NCBI RefSeq assembly: GCF_949628215.1
Contig: NC_134297.1
Coordinates: forward strand, 1,426,001 to 1,490,000
Length of the DNA: 64,000 bases
Origin: Phalacrocorax aristotelis
Taxonomy: Eukaryota > Chordata > Aves > Suliformes > Phalacrocoracidae
Direction: 5' to 3'
The notes below the pieces were generated by a model, which did not search any database, was not told where the DNA came from, and worked only from the letters and a program-made list of their open reading frames with translations. The position numbers and the translations under genes were made by a program. Shown here in pieces: positions 36,040 through 48,466 of this stretch. Numbering within the stretch: position 1 is the stretch's first letter; each line of letters starts with the position of its first letter.

Positions 36040-36246
36040 GCAGCCAGGAACCCCCAGCAGCCACATGTCCCCCCTGCAGCCACTGAGCTCCCCAGCAGGT
36101 GCGGACCCTGAGCAGCCACAGATCCCCCCACAGCCACGAACTCCCCGCAGCCACAGGTCCCCCCGTAGCCAGGGGTCCCCCCGTAGCCAGGGGTCACCCC
36201 GCAGTCAGTGAACCCCCCGCAGCCACGGAGCTCCCCCGCAGCCGCC
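36040..36246 (+). repeat. Minisatellite of about eleven 16-19 bp units in the CD3D/ZW10 promoter
   Basis: About eleven degenerate units follow the pattern GCAGCCA, then a few variable bases, then a C-run. The best-conserved adjacent pair is GTAGCCAGGGGTCCCCCC / GTAGCCAGGGGTCACCCC near 36165-36200. The array ends about 120 bases before the ZW10 ATG. It creates long but meaningless open frames on both strands. Confidence 0.8.
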
Positions 36247-36560
36247 GCTCCGCCCGCGGGGGGACACGCCCCCGGCAGGTCTGTCCCAGGCCGGCCGCCG
36301 TAGCGGCGCCCACGCCTGCGCCATCCCGTGGTGCCGCGCGGCGGTGGCGGGCGGAGCGGGGCCATGGCGGCGCCGGCGGGCTCGCTGGTGGCGGCCGTGC
36401 TGGCGCACTCGGGCCGCCTCGACAAGGAGGACTTGAGCACCCGCATCGGGCGGCTCTCCCGGCGGGTGGAGGAGCTGAAGGCAGGGCCGGGAGCGGGGGG
36501 GGGGGGCTGCGTGGGGAGGGCTCCGGGGGGGGTCTCTTACACCGCGCGGGCGCTCGGGAA
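36200..36560. promoter_or_regulatory. CpG-rich divergent promoter of CD3D and ZW10
   Basis: The two start codons are 566 bases apart on opposite strands. The ZW10 side is strongly CpG-rich through exon 1 and intron 1, and the interval contains the minisatellite at 36040-36246. No TATA box is evident near ZW10. A shared interval serving a T-cell gene and a housekeeping gene is seen directly in the layout; bidirectional initiation is inference. Confidence 0.65.
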
Positions 36561-39500
36561 GGGCCGCCCGACGGCGACGGTGTCCCAGCGATCGCTATTC
36601 TCTAGGGAGAAGTCTGCAACATGATCAACAAGAAGTACAACGAGTTCCTGCCCAGCATGCAGAGCGCTGAGGACCTGGTGTCGCAAGTGGATAGGCTGTC
36701 CAGCAACATCGACCTGCTGAAAGCGGGCATTGAGAACGAGGTGACGGCCTGGGCTTCGTGGGGGGGCTGTAGAGTCCGTTCGGTTTCATCCCAAACCTGC
36801 AGGGCCCCCCGCGCCCCGGCGTGGCGTGTTGCGAGGGGCCGGGGGTGGGAGGGCTCCAGACTGAGGACGCCGGGTGATATCACTCCTAAAAAACGCCTTC
36901 AGGTGACACGCGCTGCAGAGGTGTGTGTCGCATCACCGGTGCAAGAGCTGTCATTAAGGGGTTGGTCATGGTTTGCTCCCGTCAGACAGCTGGGAACGCG
37001 TGTCACACGCCTCTCCCTCAGAAAGGAGAGGAGCAGCCTTATGTATCGCGGTAAGGTGCGACACAGTAACGTCTGGCTGAGCGTCGGTCCCACAGTGACC
37101 TCCGACAGAACGGGAGCCGAAATTAGAGCTGTGCACAGTCGCTGAAGTCTTGAAGGAGAATGTGAGCAGCTCCCGCAGGCTGGACTGCAGACCCGCTCGC
37201 TCTGTTTTTGCTTCTTTGATTGGTTTTCCAGCATCTGGGGTTCCATAGCGGTGTTAATTGAGATTTAACTTTTGGCTTAGTTCAAGCGTTGTTGCATTTT
37301 AAATGGGTGGGTTAAAGCAAGACAGAAGTCCTTTCGACTGCCTTCTGAGACTAAATTGCTTTCCAGTGCCTTTAAAAAACCTGTATGTACTAAAAGAGAA
37401 GGCAGTTCATGTTCCCAGTGCTTCTAAGGATCTTCCCAGCAAGAAGTAAAATGCATAGAGCCTTTTTCCTCCTCAACAAATTATTCTAATAGGCATACTT
37501 TAAATCTCATATAGTTACCACTTTTAAGAGGAAATGTATCTGATAACATTTCTTGCTTTCTGCAAATGAACTGACAAGTTTGTTATTTTAGGTTCAGCGA
37601 GATCTAAATGTTGCTGTTGCTGAATTTACTGAATTGAAGCAGCAGTTGGAGCGAGACACACTGGTTCTGAGTATTCTGAAAAAGCTACAGGAGGTGAGGA
37701 GAGAGTGGCTTACAATCATTGAGCAGGCATCATCCTCTCTGGTGCTCAGTCCCTGGCATTATTCTGGGCTTCTCTTGTGAATAACTGTCTATGGCTCTCC
37801 TGTCTCTATCTGTGTTGCGTGAAAAAAAGGTAGTCTAATAGCAGATGTACAGTGACATGTGAATCTATTTGATTGTTGCAGTTTGATACAGCTATTAAAG
37901 AGTACAATACTGCATTGCTGGAAAAGAAGTACGTTGCAGCAGCTCACCAACTGGACAAGGTAGTAACGACTTAAGTATATGACAATATTGTGGATAGATA
38001 CTTTCAATAAATTTCACAAGTTGCTTTTCCTTACGAGGGGCAACAGTTCCCCATGTTTTGTGTTCGGTCTTTACCACCAGGCACGAAGCTGCCTGAAAAT
38101 GCTGGAATCCCGCAAGGGCTTTGAGCTGAAGATCCTGAAAGCACTAGGCGTAGAGCTCACAGTGCAGACACAGAACATGCTCTATCATCTAGGAGAAGAA
38201 TGGCAGAAATTGGCTACGTGGAAGCTTCCTCCTTCAAAAGGTATTCGCAGTCCTAGTTTGTTTCCCTGTTTTTGCTTCACTATTTGAAATGCCTGGTTTC
38301 AAGCCCCTACAAGGTAGGAGATACAGTAATACTGTTGAACTGAGGTTAGTTTAAGGAGCTTTTTTTGCCGTTTGCACAGCCTCATGAATGGGAGTGATGA
38401 GTGGCAGCGGCCTTTGGATATCACTCCATTCCTGGAGCATTTAGGTGCTGCCACAAGCAGGCTGGTGTAGTCAGTCGATTTTAAACAGAGTTTTGAAGGT
38501 TCATCTGCCTCATGTGTGGTATTTCTTTGAAAATGTTGAAGCAGGGGTCAAAACAGCTACCACCCTCTGAGCACCTTTTTCATCATGTGAAATGGCAGAA
38601 AAGGGATGCTCTCCTGCAGCGCCTCTGCTCCTGGGGAAATCAGCTGGGCCAAAATTTCAGGGTGCTTCTAACTGAACACCTGATTAGGCGTGTAGCTGGA
38701 AGAGTTTTCTGAAATTTCTGTTCAGCCTAATGTGTTTCCCCACTAGGCTAGTTTTAAGGGTACTTTTACCTTCTCTGAGAAGTCTTCAGGTTGCCACTTT
38801 TGCAGGTAGCTAATTGGGGGAACTCCTCAAGAGTCGGTACCTTACGCTCCTCACTGAAACTCAAACTTCTCCTTTGGAAAAAAAACATCTTCCTTTGGAT
38901 TTGACTTTAAACAGGGAGAAGAGGGAAAGGAAAACGATTGTCACCAAATGTCATTCAATTGCAAGGTGACTGATCGTTTTAAGAGACTGATTCTCATTCC
39001 ATTGCCTTGCCCTGTAACATGAGGAATTCGGGACCCTTTTCTGATGGCTTTGTACAGGAACTGTGTTTTGAGGAAATGGGGAGAGGTAGAATATTGCTTT
39101 AGTTGCCACCCAAGTAACTTCTCAGATCTGCTGTATCTCAGACTGCACTCTGACAGCGAGATGGTTCTTTTTCTTTAGAAAGCAGCAGCCTGGAGTCAGT
39201 GATGCATTCAGAACTGCACTTACGCACAGTGCCACCAAAAGGGGAGGACATTGCTGGCCCACCTCTTGCTTCCGTGCTGCAGGCATTTGCTGTCCTAGGA
39301 GAACTGCACACCAAGCTTAAAATTTTTGGTAAGATGGACCATGGATCCAGATAGACATAGCTATAGTAGCCTGATTGGATAGGAGTTCACACTTGTTTTA
39401 AGATGTTAAGGTATCGAGATCCAGTTCTCTTCAGCAGTACACTGGAAGAATTCCTTCTCTCTTGGCTTATTCCCCCCAGAGCATGAGGTGAATGCTCTGA

Positions 39501-42500
39501 TTCTTATTAATAAGAAATTATTTTATCCTTTTCTGTCAATTTACTCTAGTATACTTTTTTGATCTGTGGCTACGTGATTTGTTGGTCTGATGTTTAAAGA
39601 GTTTTTCCAGTTACAGCCTCCTCATCTACCAAGAGCAAGGCTCTCGGTTTCAGGCAGCCTCTGGGCTTCAGCATTCTCAGGTGTTGATAAAATAAGTCAG
39701 GAATTGTGGCAGATACAAGGATAAGATTTCATGCTTCTAGCTGTAAGTTGTTTTTCACTTTACATTAAATGTGGTGCTCATTGTTAGGCCTCCGTAGGTG
39801 TTTCACATGAGTAAAATGGTTTTTAGTGAAATCAAACCCAGTGTTTTACCTCATTAGCTGTTCCCTGATAGAGCTAATCAAGAGTGTGTTTCTTGCACTT
39901 CATGTGAAGAATCTCTGCATCCAAGAGAGTCATGGTTGGGCCTCACCAGAGCAAACTGCCTGCCTCCTGCTACTGGAAACCTTTTTTTCATTTCTCAGGC
40001 CAGTTGTTGCTGAAATACATCCTCAAGCCGCTGATTTCATACCCATCTCTTCAGCCACTTACAGAGGAACAGTCAGATGTGTTCGTCCTACGTTTTAAGT
40101 CTGAGGAGCCTAGTTTGGATCATTCCTCTCCAATGGAGGTTTTTGACAAGATCAAGCTTATTTTTGAAGTTCTCCACAAGTATCTGCTGAGTAGGTAGTT
40201 TCTCCCTTTTGGAATTAGGCTGTGATCAGTACCTCGTTTGCGTAACTGGAGCAGAAGCTTTCCAGAGTATCTGTTCGTGAAGCAGTACTGAATTTTGTGT
40301 AACGTCTAAGCAGCTTTTAACGTTCCCTTGCTATGCTGTGCTCTTGGTCAGCTTAGCACCTTGTCAAACTGGACTTAGCGGTGACCCAGAGCTCGGAAGG
40401 TGAAGGAGGAAAGTGTATTGGCTGAAAGGGATCAGAGAGTTAGTTTTTTGGTAAATGTTTTTTTTCTGAACCAGCCACTGCACTGATGATCTTTACAAAC
40501 CACAGGTTTAAAAAGTGGAAGTCACGATGCAATCCAGGGAGTTCCCTCCGTTAGGCTGGTCACATGCACAGGGCTGGAAATTGCCCTGGGCTTTCCTAGC
40601 ATTTCACGAAATAAACATGCTGGGAGAGCGGGCTCAGTTTACACACAAATTCAGTTGTCTTTTTGTTGGGTGGGCAATTCCACGGGCCCAGCATGTGGCC
40701 TGGGTAAGGATACCTCCATTATAAGATTATGGAACAGTTGATAGATGCTGGTCTGACAAGACAGACCAAATAAACTGCTGAAGGGTGTGGTCCGGGAGGC
40801 AGGTGTATTAAAATTCATTTCCATTCCCTTGAATTCAGATGTGCCTCTTGACCAGCCTGTGGAAGATAAAAAGGAGCACAGAGTTACGCTTGCACAACTG
40901 CTAGGTGATATGATATGGGAAGAGTTATCAGACTGCCTCATTCAGAACTGCCTGGTGAATTCAATCCCCACCAATAGCAGCAAACTAGAGCAGTATATAG
41001 AGGTAGGTCTCAACAATCTTTCAGATCATTGTGGTGGAAATGCCAGCTGGCACAAAAGGCTGTGTTTTGCTGATCTAGAATTGTGTGTTTCTCTCAGTTA
41101 AGGCGTGGCTTGTGTTTACTGTCATGTAAAGTGTGTGAGGTCTCTGATCGGTGGAACTCGGGCCACGTATAGCTAAGTCCCGGAGACTCTCAGGGTGTGC
41201 AATGTAAGGCACTTGTCTGAGCCTCTGTGAGAGGCTGAAGATGATGATGTGGCAGTGCTGCTGGCCCAGCTGCCTTCCAGAAGACTGACTGTTCTGTTTG
41301 TACTTGTTAATGATCACAGGGGTTTCTTGTGTAGGCCACCTAATTGTTTTTTTAAACTACATACATAAAACACAACTTCCTGCTAGTGAAGAGTGCCAGA
41401 AGCTCCTTTTCCTGGAGAGGGGCCTGTTTCAAACAGGAGCAGTTGTAGGATAAACCTCCCTGACCCTTTGCCCCAGGTAGTCCAGCGTAATGAGATTTGA
41501 TCATCTTGCTCCGCTGTTTTTTTAATGAGGTTGCCAGCACTGTCAGAGGGGACAAACCTGGAGTTCAAACAGTGTATTACTGAACCATCACAGCCCCCAG
41601 CTGAGTCAGCTTTTTCCAAAAGATTGCTGAAAAGCTGTTGGATGGCTAGTGCCCTCTAAAACCTAGTTTCACCCTTTGCTTTCAGCAGAGTGGAAGAGTT
41701 TATACCCAACTTTAATTTTCTTCTTCCATTTTAGGAATCTGTTGTAATATAGAATATGTGTCTGCTCTTCTCAGGTGATTAAATCCACAGAGGAATTTGA
41801 AGAAGCCTTGAAGAACATGCAGTTCTTAAAAGGAGACACGACTGATTTACTGAAATATGCCCGTAATGTCAATTCCCACTTTGCTAACAAGAAGTGCCAG
41901 GATGTGATTGTGGCAGCCAGAAATCTGATGACGTCAGAAATACACAATACCGTAAAGGTGACTGTTGATGCAATACACTGGTTTCCTATGTGGAAAAATA
42001 GCTTGGTTGTTAAAGCAGCCTTGTCTGGAACAGTCAAATCCTTTTTTTGTGAAGCTCTGAGTACTTTTGGTTATTTGGGGATCTTGGCAAACAACGGTTT
42101 CAAAATCTTTTTTAATAGTGCTCAAGAGGGTTATTCCACTAACAAGATGTTTTTTCAAATACTTGAGGTTTGTTTGCGTAGGCTTTTCTGGCTACTGTCA
42201 TAAGCATAAGAAAAGTTAAAGAATTACTTACAGCATTGCTTTGAGGCATGCAACACCATCTAGACTGTTTCGTGGTCTGCTGTGTTGTTGATAAGCCAGG
42301 GGACTTCTGCAGCCTTGTGTTTATCTTCAGTTTTAAATCTCTGTCACCCAGGGTTTTGTAGTCTTGCGCAGTCTCCTTTCTGTGGGCTCTAAGTTATATT
42401 ATACCTCTCCCTTGTTTTCCCTTAGATCACACCTGATTCATCTGTAGCCCTACCAAAGCTTCCTCATCCTGCGGCAGGAGATCACTTAAAAATGCAAGAG

Positions 42501-44164
42501 ACTTCTAAACTTCTGCGTAACGACACGGAGAATTTGGAGAATGAGACTAAGCTGAGCCAGTACACGTTCTCTCTGCCCTCGTGCCGCATCAGTTCATCAG
42601 TGGAGAAACTGATGGAGCTGGCTTATCAGACGCTGTTGGAGGCTACAGCCAGCACAGATCAGTGGTAGGAATTATATATCAGCAGGTAACTCTTGGGTGT
42701 CAGATACCTATTGCCTTTGGCAACACCAAGCACATGTTAATAGGTTAAAGAACTTCAAATGAGCTGAAGAGACTTAAAAATGGGAATCAGTCGTTAAAGT
42801 TACTCTCTGTTTTGGCTGGAGGATGCAGCCCTGGGTTCGTGCAGTAGAGTGGTACAGCAGGAACAGCTGTGGACTGTGCTCCCTGCAGTACTCAGGTTAA
42901 GCACCCTTTTGGACTCGTGCTTTCAGGGAACATTCAGGTACACTTCATTGTATTTTAGCTATGAAAGCAGTGAAAACACGGTAAGCTGCCTAGCACACAC
43001 AACGTAGTTCGTGGCTTCAGGCTTCTAGTTGGGAGAAACGCTACTGCCGTGTTCGTTTCAATGTTTTATCATACGTTAACTGTCAGTTCTTTAGAAAAAT
43101 CAAAACCATCTCTTTTCAAAGCAAATTATAAGTAATGGCACCCATTCTGAGAGGAGTTCTTGCTTGCTTTGCGCTGGGTGAAAGCAAAGAACTCCAGCTC
43201 TGCATCTGGCAGGGCTCTTCAGAGAAAACAGAAGTCTTGAGGAACCACACACAGTGTGCTTTAAAAACCGGAGACCACAACCCTGAAGAAGGGGAGTTGC
43301 CTGGGTACTGAATGCCTTTCAGCGTACCGTGGCAGAGGGAGGGCTGACTATTTACGCACACCTGGTGGGGAAGAGACACCGTCCCCTTTGTTCCTGGGGT
43401 TTCACATATCTCCCTTCTGACAGGCAGTCTGAAGCTTGTCTTTTCCACCCTGAACTTACAAGGTCATCCCAGCCTTTGTGAGTTTTCCAGAACGTTGCCT
43501 TTGTTGACATTGCCGTAATTGATCCTGACAATCTACTCTTCATGTCAGTATTTCGCTGCCAGTGCTGCACTGCTAATGGATCCTTGTTTTGGAGAAGGCT
43601 GAAGGTCACTTATGACAAAGGCATTCATTCCACTGACAAACTAACATGAACCTCATTTTCCTTGTAGCTGTATACAGCTCTTCTACTCAGTACGGAATAT
43701 ATTCCAGCTCTTCTATGATGTAGTACCAACATACCACAAGTGAGTATGTCTCTGTGTATTACCCAGGGCATGTTTTTGAGAGAACAATGCTATTGGAAGA
43801 GCCCCACTTGTCCCCAGTTTGTCCACCACAGCCACATGTTACTAAGAGCTTCTGCCAGTGGCAGCAAGGCAGTACTTCTAATAATTTATTAAGTCGTACC
43901 TGCTGCAAAATAGGTGCTTGAGAGTCTCTGAGTTGGCAGTCTAATGGCCAAGGAGATAGCCGCAGTTCTTACAACAAACATGTTTGAATCCAGCCACGTA
44001 ACTGACGATAGGTGTGACGCCGAGATCTTTCATGATGTTCTTCCTGTAAAAAAGAAGAGCAATGAAGTCTGAAAGTATACCGTTCTGTCCGAGAAGACTG
44101 CGGTGTTACTGAAAAGGACTTCTCTCTCTTTTCCTCACCATAACTTTACTATAAAGTATCTCCC

Positions 44165-44196
<32 letters not shown>

Positions 44197-47100
44197 CACA
44201 CACCTCTATATATACACACATATACCGGAAAAAAAAACCCATGAAGCATCCTCCTGGTTGAAAGTCCATTGCTAGAAACAATGCGAGTGTAACACACGGT
44301 TCGAACGCTGAAGTGCCTTTTCCCTAGCCATGAAACTCCTTTCCTGTAAGCTCTTGAGTGGATGTGAGAGGAGGTTAAATGCTTTTATTCTGACCGATGT
44401 CTCTATCAGGCGGTGCCCACAGTTAGTTACTTGCAACATCTGTCTGAGATGGACGAGTTTCTCTAGGGCAGGCATGACAGTTTTTTCACAGGGGCAAGCC
44501 TAAATAAATATATTTCTTCCTTTTGTCTTCCTTCTTCCTGGGACAGGGAGAACCTTCAGAAACTACCCCAGCTGGCAGCCCTTCACCACAACAACTGCAT
44601 GTATATTGCTCACCACTTGCTCACCCTGGGACACCAGTTCCGATACCGCCTGACTAACATCCTGTGTGATGGAGCAGCTACCTTTGTAGATCTGGTACCT
44701 GGTTTTAGGAGACTTGGTAATTTCACCTTTCAGTATTGAAATGTATTGATGGATGACATGGTAGTTAATCCTGGCGTTTGTTGCGGAATGATTTAACACA
44801 AGTGTGGCTGCTGACCCGAGCAGTGGATTGTTACTTCAGTTTTGGAGAAGGAGCAGGGACGCTTGCTAGACTGGGAAGTCTGACAGCGCATTACGACTCT
44901 AAGCAAGATGGCTGTTTAGGGCTTGACTCTCTCAGACCCAGCTGTTCTTGCCCAGCCTGTAGATCCAAGAACAGTTCGTTATCTAGCGAGATGTTGTGGC
45001 ACTTGGATATTTCAGGATCTGCTGCTCAGTCCTTTGATATTTTCTTTAGCCTATTCGATGGAAACAAATTCCGAGAACAGTTTGTATGAGCCCAAGAGGA
45101 GCCTGTCATCCAGAGTTAATTCTGCTACTCGGCTCTTTTTCAGAAGTGTGGTAGCAATGCAGGCTGCGCAAGAGCTCACTGAATCTGTGACTGGGCCTGG
45201 TTCAACTTGCTCGTTGAGGCTGTTTAGAGACTGGAAAGTCCTTTAAAAAAAACACACAACATTATAGCAAGGTCATTATTCAGTGCTTACAGTCTCTAAA
45301 TTGGCAGAGCAAATTCAGTAATTGCTTAATTGCTTCTCCCTGCTTGTTTTTGCTCCTGAAGGGATGGAGTGTTTTCTGGCCCAGATGCGAGTGCAGAAAG
45401 GAGAAATCCTGGAGAGGCTGTCAAGTGCCAGAAATTTTTCTAATATGGATGATGAGGAAAATTACTGTGCAGCAAACAAAGCAATCAGGCAGGTAAGCAG
45501 AGCAATCGAAGCCAAATATCCCATTGACTGTAGATGTTGTCCTTGGGAAGGTACAGTATGTAATCTCAGTGCTGAGAACTGCGCAGTGTTTCAGCAGTTT
45601 TCAGAACAACAATTTTGCGGCATAATTTTTTTTTCCCCTGGGCTGTGTCTTTTTGTAAAATTGAAGTGTGCTGCGTCCATTTCCTCTTGCTCCAAGTTGA
45701 AATGAGAGGCTTCTTAATCCTGACCTTTTGTTTATAGTACATCTATAATGTTTTTAATCATTCAAGGAAAAGCTCTGTCACGCTTTTGATGAGCCTTAAC
45801 GCAACCTGAAAATGTTGCATTTTTTCCCAGGAAGGGCAGGTCTGTGCGATTGCAGGATGCTTTGTTGCCTTTTGCTTCTTTCAAATGGGTTTCTGACCAT
45901 ACGTAGTCACCTTACCATTTGGTGCCTCTCTTAACAGCCACGTGTTATCTGCACGTTATCAAAAAGACCATTACCTTCCAGGTATTGCATCAGTTGAAAA
46001 GACTGGGCAAAGTCTGGCAGGATGTCCTCCCAGTGAACGTGTACTGCAAGGCCATGGGGACGTTACTGAACACAGCCCTCGCGGAGATTGTCACCAGGAT
46101 TGCCGCCCTAGAGGTAACCGCAGGAGGTGGCCACGCCAGGCCTAAGCTGGTGTGCACAGGCAGAATTTGTGACCTCTACAAGTTCTTTCCAGGGTCAGGT
46201 TTCAGGGGAAGAGTTATCTTTCACAGAAGTTGTAACTGTGGTCCTGTCTATGAGAAATGTTTAAGATACCAATAACTCACATCCATTTGAGACCACGTAT
46301 ACTCTTACAATGATTCCATGACACTCTGGTCAAGGGGAGAGTCAGGGAAGCAGCCGTGATTTCATCTGAATTTGGATTTAGGTGTGTCACTCCTACGATA
46401 AAGATTTCTATGAATCCACCTCTTTTTCTTTGTTCAGGGCACAGGAGCTAACTGTTGTCTCAAACTCCATCTATGCTGATACATTTTCAATCCGTGCATC
46501 TCTAATGAACCTCTCCATCCTATCCAAGCACCAGATGCCGAAATACCCGTGGCATTTCCGACGGAAATTCTTACCTATTTAGATCTCCATCTGAGTCCCA
46601 GCACTGTGTTTAAGTGATTGTCAGGTCACCGTGGGTCAAGTACAACCATCCTATGACATTTCTTAATTAAAATATGTTTTCACAGCAAGTGATAGAAATA
46701 TGTTGGTGCATCTGTTCTAGTTGTAGTCTACATGCAAAGAGCCTTCCCACTGTGCATTAGGCCAGTAAGTCCTCTTCTCCCATAACAGCTAGTTTACAGG
46801 ACACTTGTTCAGGCTGCAGCTGCCAGCAAGCTTGGATTTCATCATTGGGCTGGCAATGCCTGAGCAATTTCCTTGTAAACTCTTCCCACCTTCATCATAA
46901 CAGCCCTGCTTCTCGGTGAAATGCTTGCTCTTGCACAAGGATACGCCATTCAGAAGCACAACCGGTGTTCTGAAGCAAGCGCTGAGAACTTGCTAAAAAG
47001 CTGTTCTATGAAATAAGTTTTTTTGGCTTGAGAATGTCAAACGTGATCTAAACCGCTGCTTTCATCTTCACACACGCAGCCACCTTTTTTTCATTTCGCT

Positions 47101-48466
47101 TACTGCTTGGCCCCCAAAAATATATCAAACTGCTCCCCCATTACCATTTTTTCAATTCCAGGATATCTCTGCGGAAGATGCAGATAGGTTGTACTCCCTC
47201 TGTAAGACCATGGTGGAGGAGGGACCCCAAGTTTTCACCCCGCTACCTGAAGACGACAAAAATAAGAAATACCAAGAGGAAGTTCCAGTCTATGTGCAGA
47301 AATGGATGATGTTCAAAGAGCTGATGATCATCTTGCAAGCCAACCTCCAAGAAATAGTGGATCAGTAGGTGTCTTCCTTTCTTCCTTTTCCGTTAGTTCT
47401 TCACCCCAGTCTCGGGGAGGTGGGAAGTGGCCTGACATCAGCAGAGCGCTGCACTCGGGACGCTGTTCGGATGAAAGGCAATCATCCTTAGCAGGGATCA
47501 GACAGCTGCTCCTAGGCCTGTTTCTTGGCTCGGTGTTCATAGTCCATTTCAGGCTTGCTCATATATTCAGCTGCCTCCCGCAAAGCAAAAGGCCATGGTA
47601 AAAAAACAAATGCCGCAGAAGAGCCAACCACAGAGTGAACGTGCATCCCCCTTGGCTTCTCTAAATTCAGAAGTATTTCATGGTTAGCAGCCGAGCATTC
47701 TGCTGTGCCTTCCTGCTGCAGTCGTTCCACATGCTCGGTCTCTGCTTTTTAGATGCCGTTTCTTGCTTCTCTTACCTTGTAGAGGGGATTCATGTGAATT
47801 ATATGTGAGGATTTGCATAATTACTTTTGTTACTTTAGTCAGCACAAGTTGTCAGAAGCTAGACATTCCCTGTTCGCAGCTGCCTCACATACATCTGGAC
47901 GGCAAAGAAAACGTTCTGTCCTCAGCAGGGGAAACTGAAGAGGTTCCAGCCACGCAGAAGGCACTCAGGGAAGGCAGTTCCTTTTCTGTGCCCTGCTCAT
48001 GGCTGCTGTCGGAACCACGTTAGGCGCCAGACGTTCCCGACACTAATTCCACGTAGGCATAAACCACTTCGAGTTTTTTTTCCTGTTGCTTGGGAGGTGA
48101 ATGGGAATTTGGAGACAGGCTTTAGGCTTATTTCTGAGAAGGAAAAGGTAGAGTTTGTCGCCTCACAACCTGTTGCTTTATATACCTCGCCAAACAATTC
48201 CGGACTCTAGTTGCATAGGTAGTAGGCTGCTAACTGGACTTGTTTTGCCTTCAGACTTACTACTGGAACGAGTGCTCCAAAGGCTTGTTTTAACAAGACA
48301 TTTCTGTGCAGTTCGGTTAAAGAAAGATCTTTCTCTCCCATGTAGGTGGGCAGATGGGAAGGGGCCTCTTGCGGCTGAATTCTCTGCAGCTGAAGTGAAG
48401 AGTCTGATCCGAGCCCTGTTCCAGAACACAGAAAGGAGAGCAGCAGCACTGGCCAAAATTAAGTAA
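36364..48466 (+). CDS. ZW10: ZW10 kinetochore / ER-Golgi tethering protein
   Basis: Sixteen coding exons: 36364-36480, 36606-36740, 37592-37693, 37882-37959, 38081-38240, 39179-39328, 39999-40190, 40839-41002, 41775-41957, 42426-42664, 43668-43739, 44547-44716, 45362-45492, 45982-46113, 47162-47364 and 48346-48466. They give 782 aa; the human protein is 779. Recognisable blocks include [20 protein letters not shown] at the start, [12 protein letters not shown] with [20 protein letters not shown] in exon 9, [20 protein letters not shown] in exons 11-12, [15 protein letters not shown] in exon 13, and [13 protein letters not shown] at the end. ZW10 belongs to the Rod-Zw10-Zwilch complex, which recruits dynein and Mad1 at kinetochores, and to the NRZ (NAG-RINT1-ZW10) tether at the ER. 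All introns are GT-AG except intron 1, which appears to be GC-AG. The ATG has a strong Kozak context (GCCATGG). Confidence 0.97.
44165..44225 (+). repeat. (TA)n/(CA)n microsatellite in ZW10 intron 11
   Basis: An alternating TA run of about 25 bases passes into CA-rich and TA-rich dinucleotides. It is ordinary intronic simple sequence and a likely polymorphic marker. Confidence 0.9.

Noticed and set aside
35405-36211. A 268-codon plus-strand open frame ending in repeated SPRSQG units
   Set aside because: It runs antisense to CD3D exon 1 and through the minisatellite. Its repeats are the translated tandem array, with no splice or homology support.
44778-45246. Open frames in ZW10 intron 12
   Set aside because: They lie wholly within the intron between well-supported exons 12 and 13 and match no known part of ZW10 or any domain I recognise.
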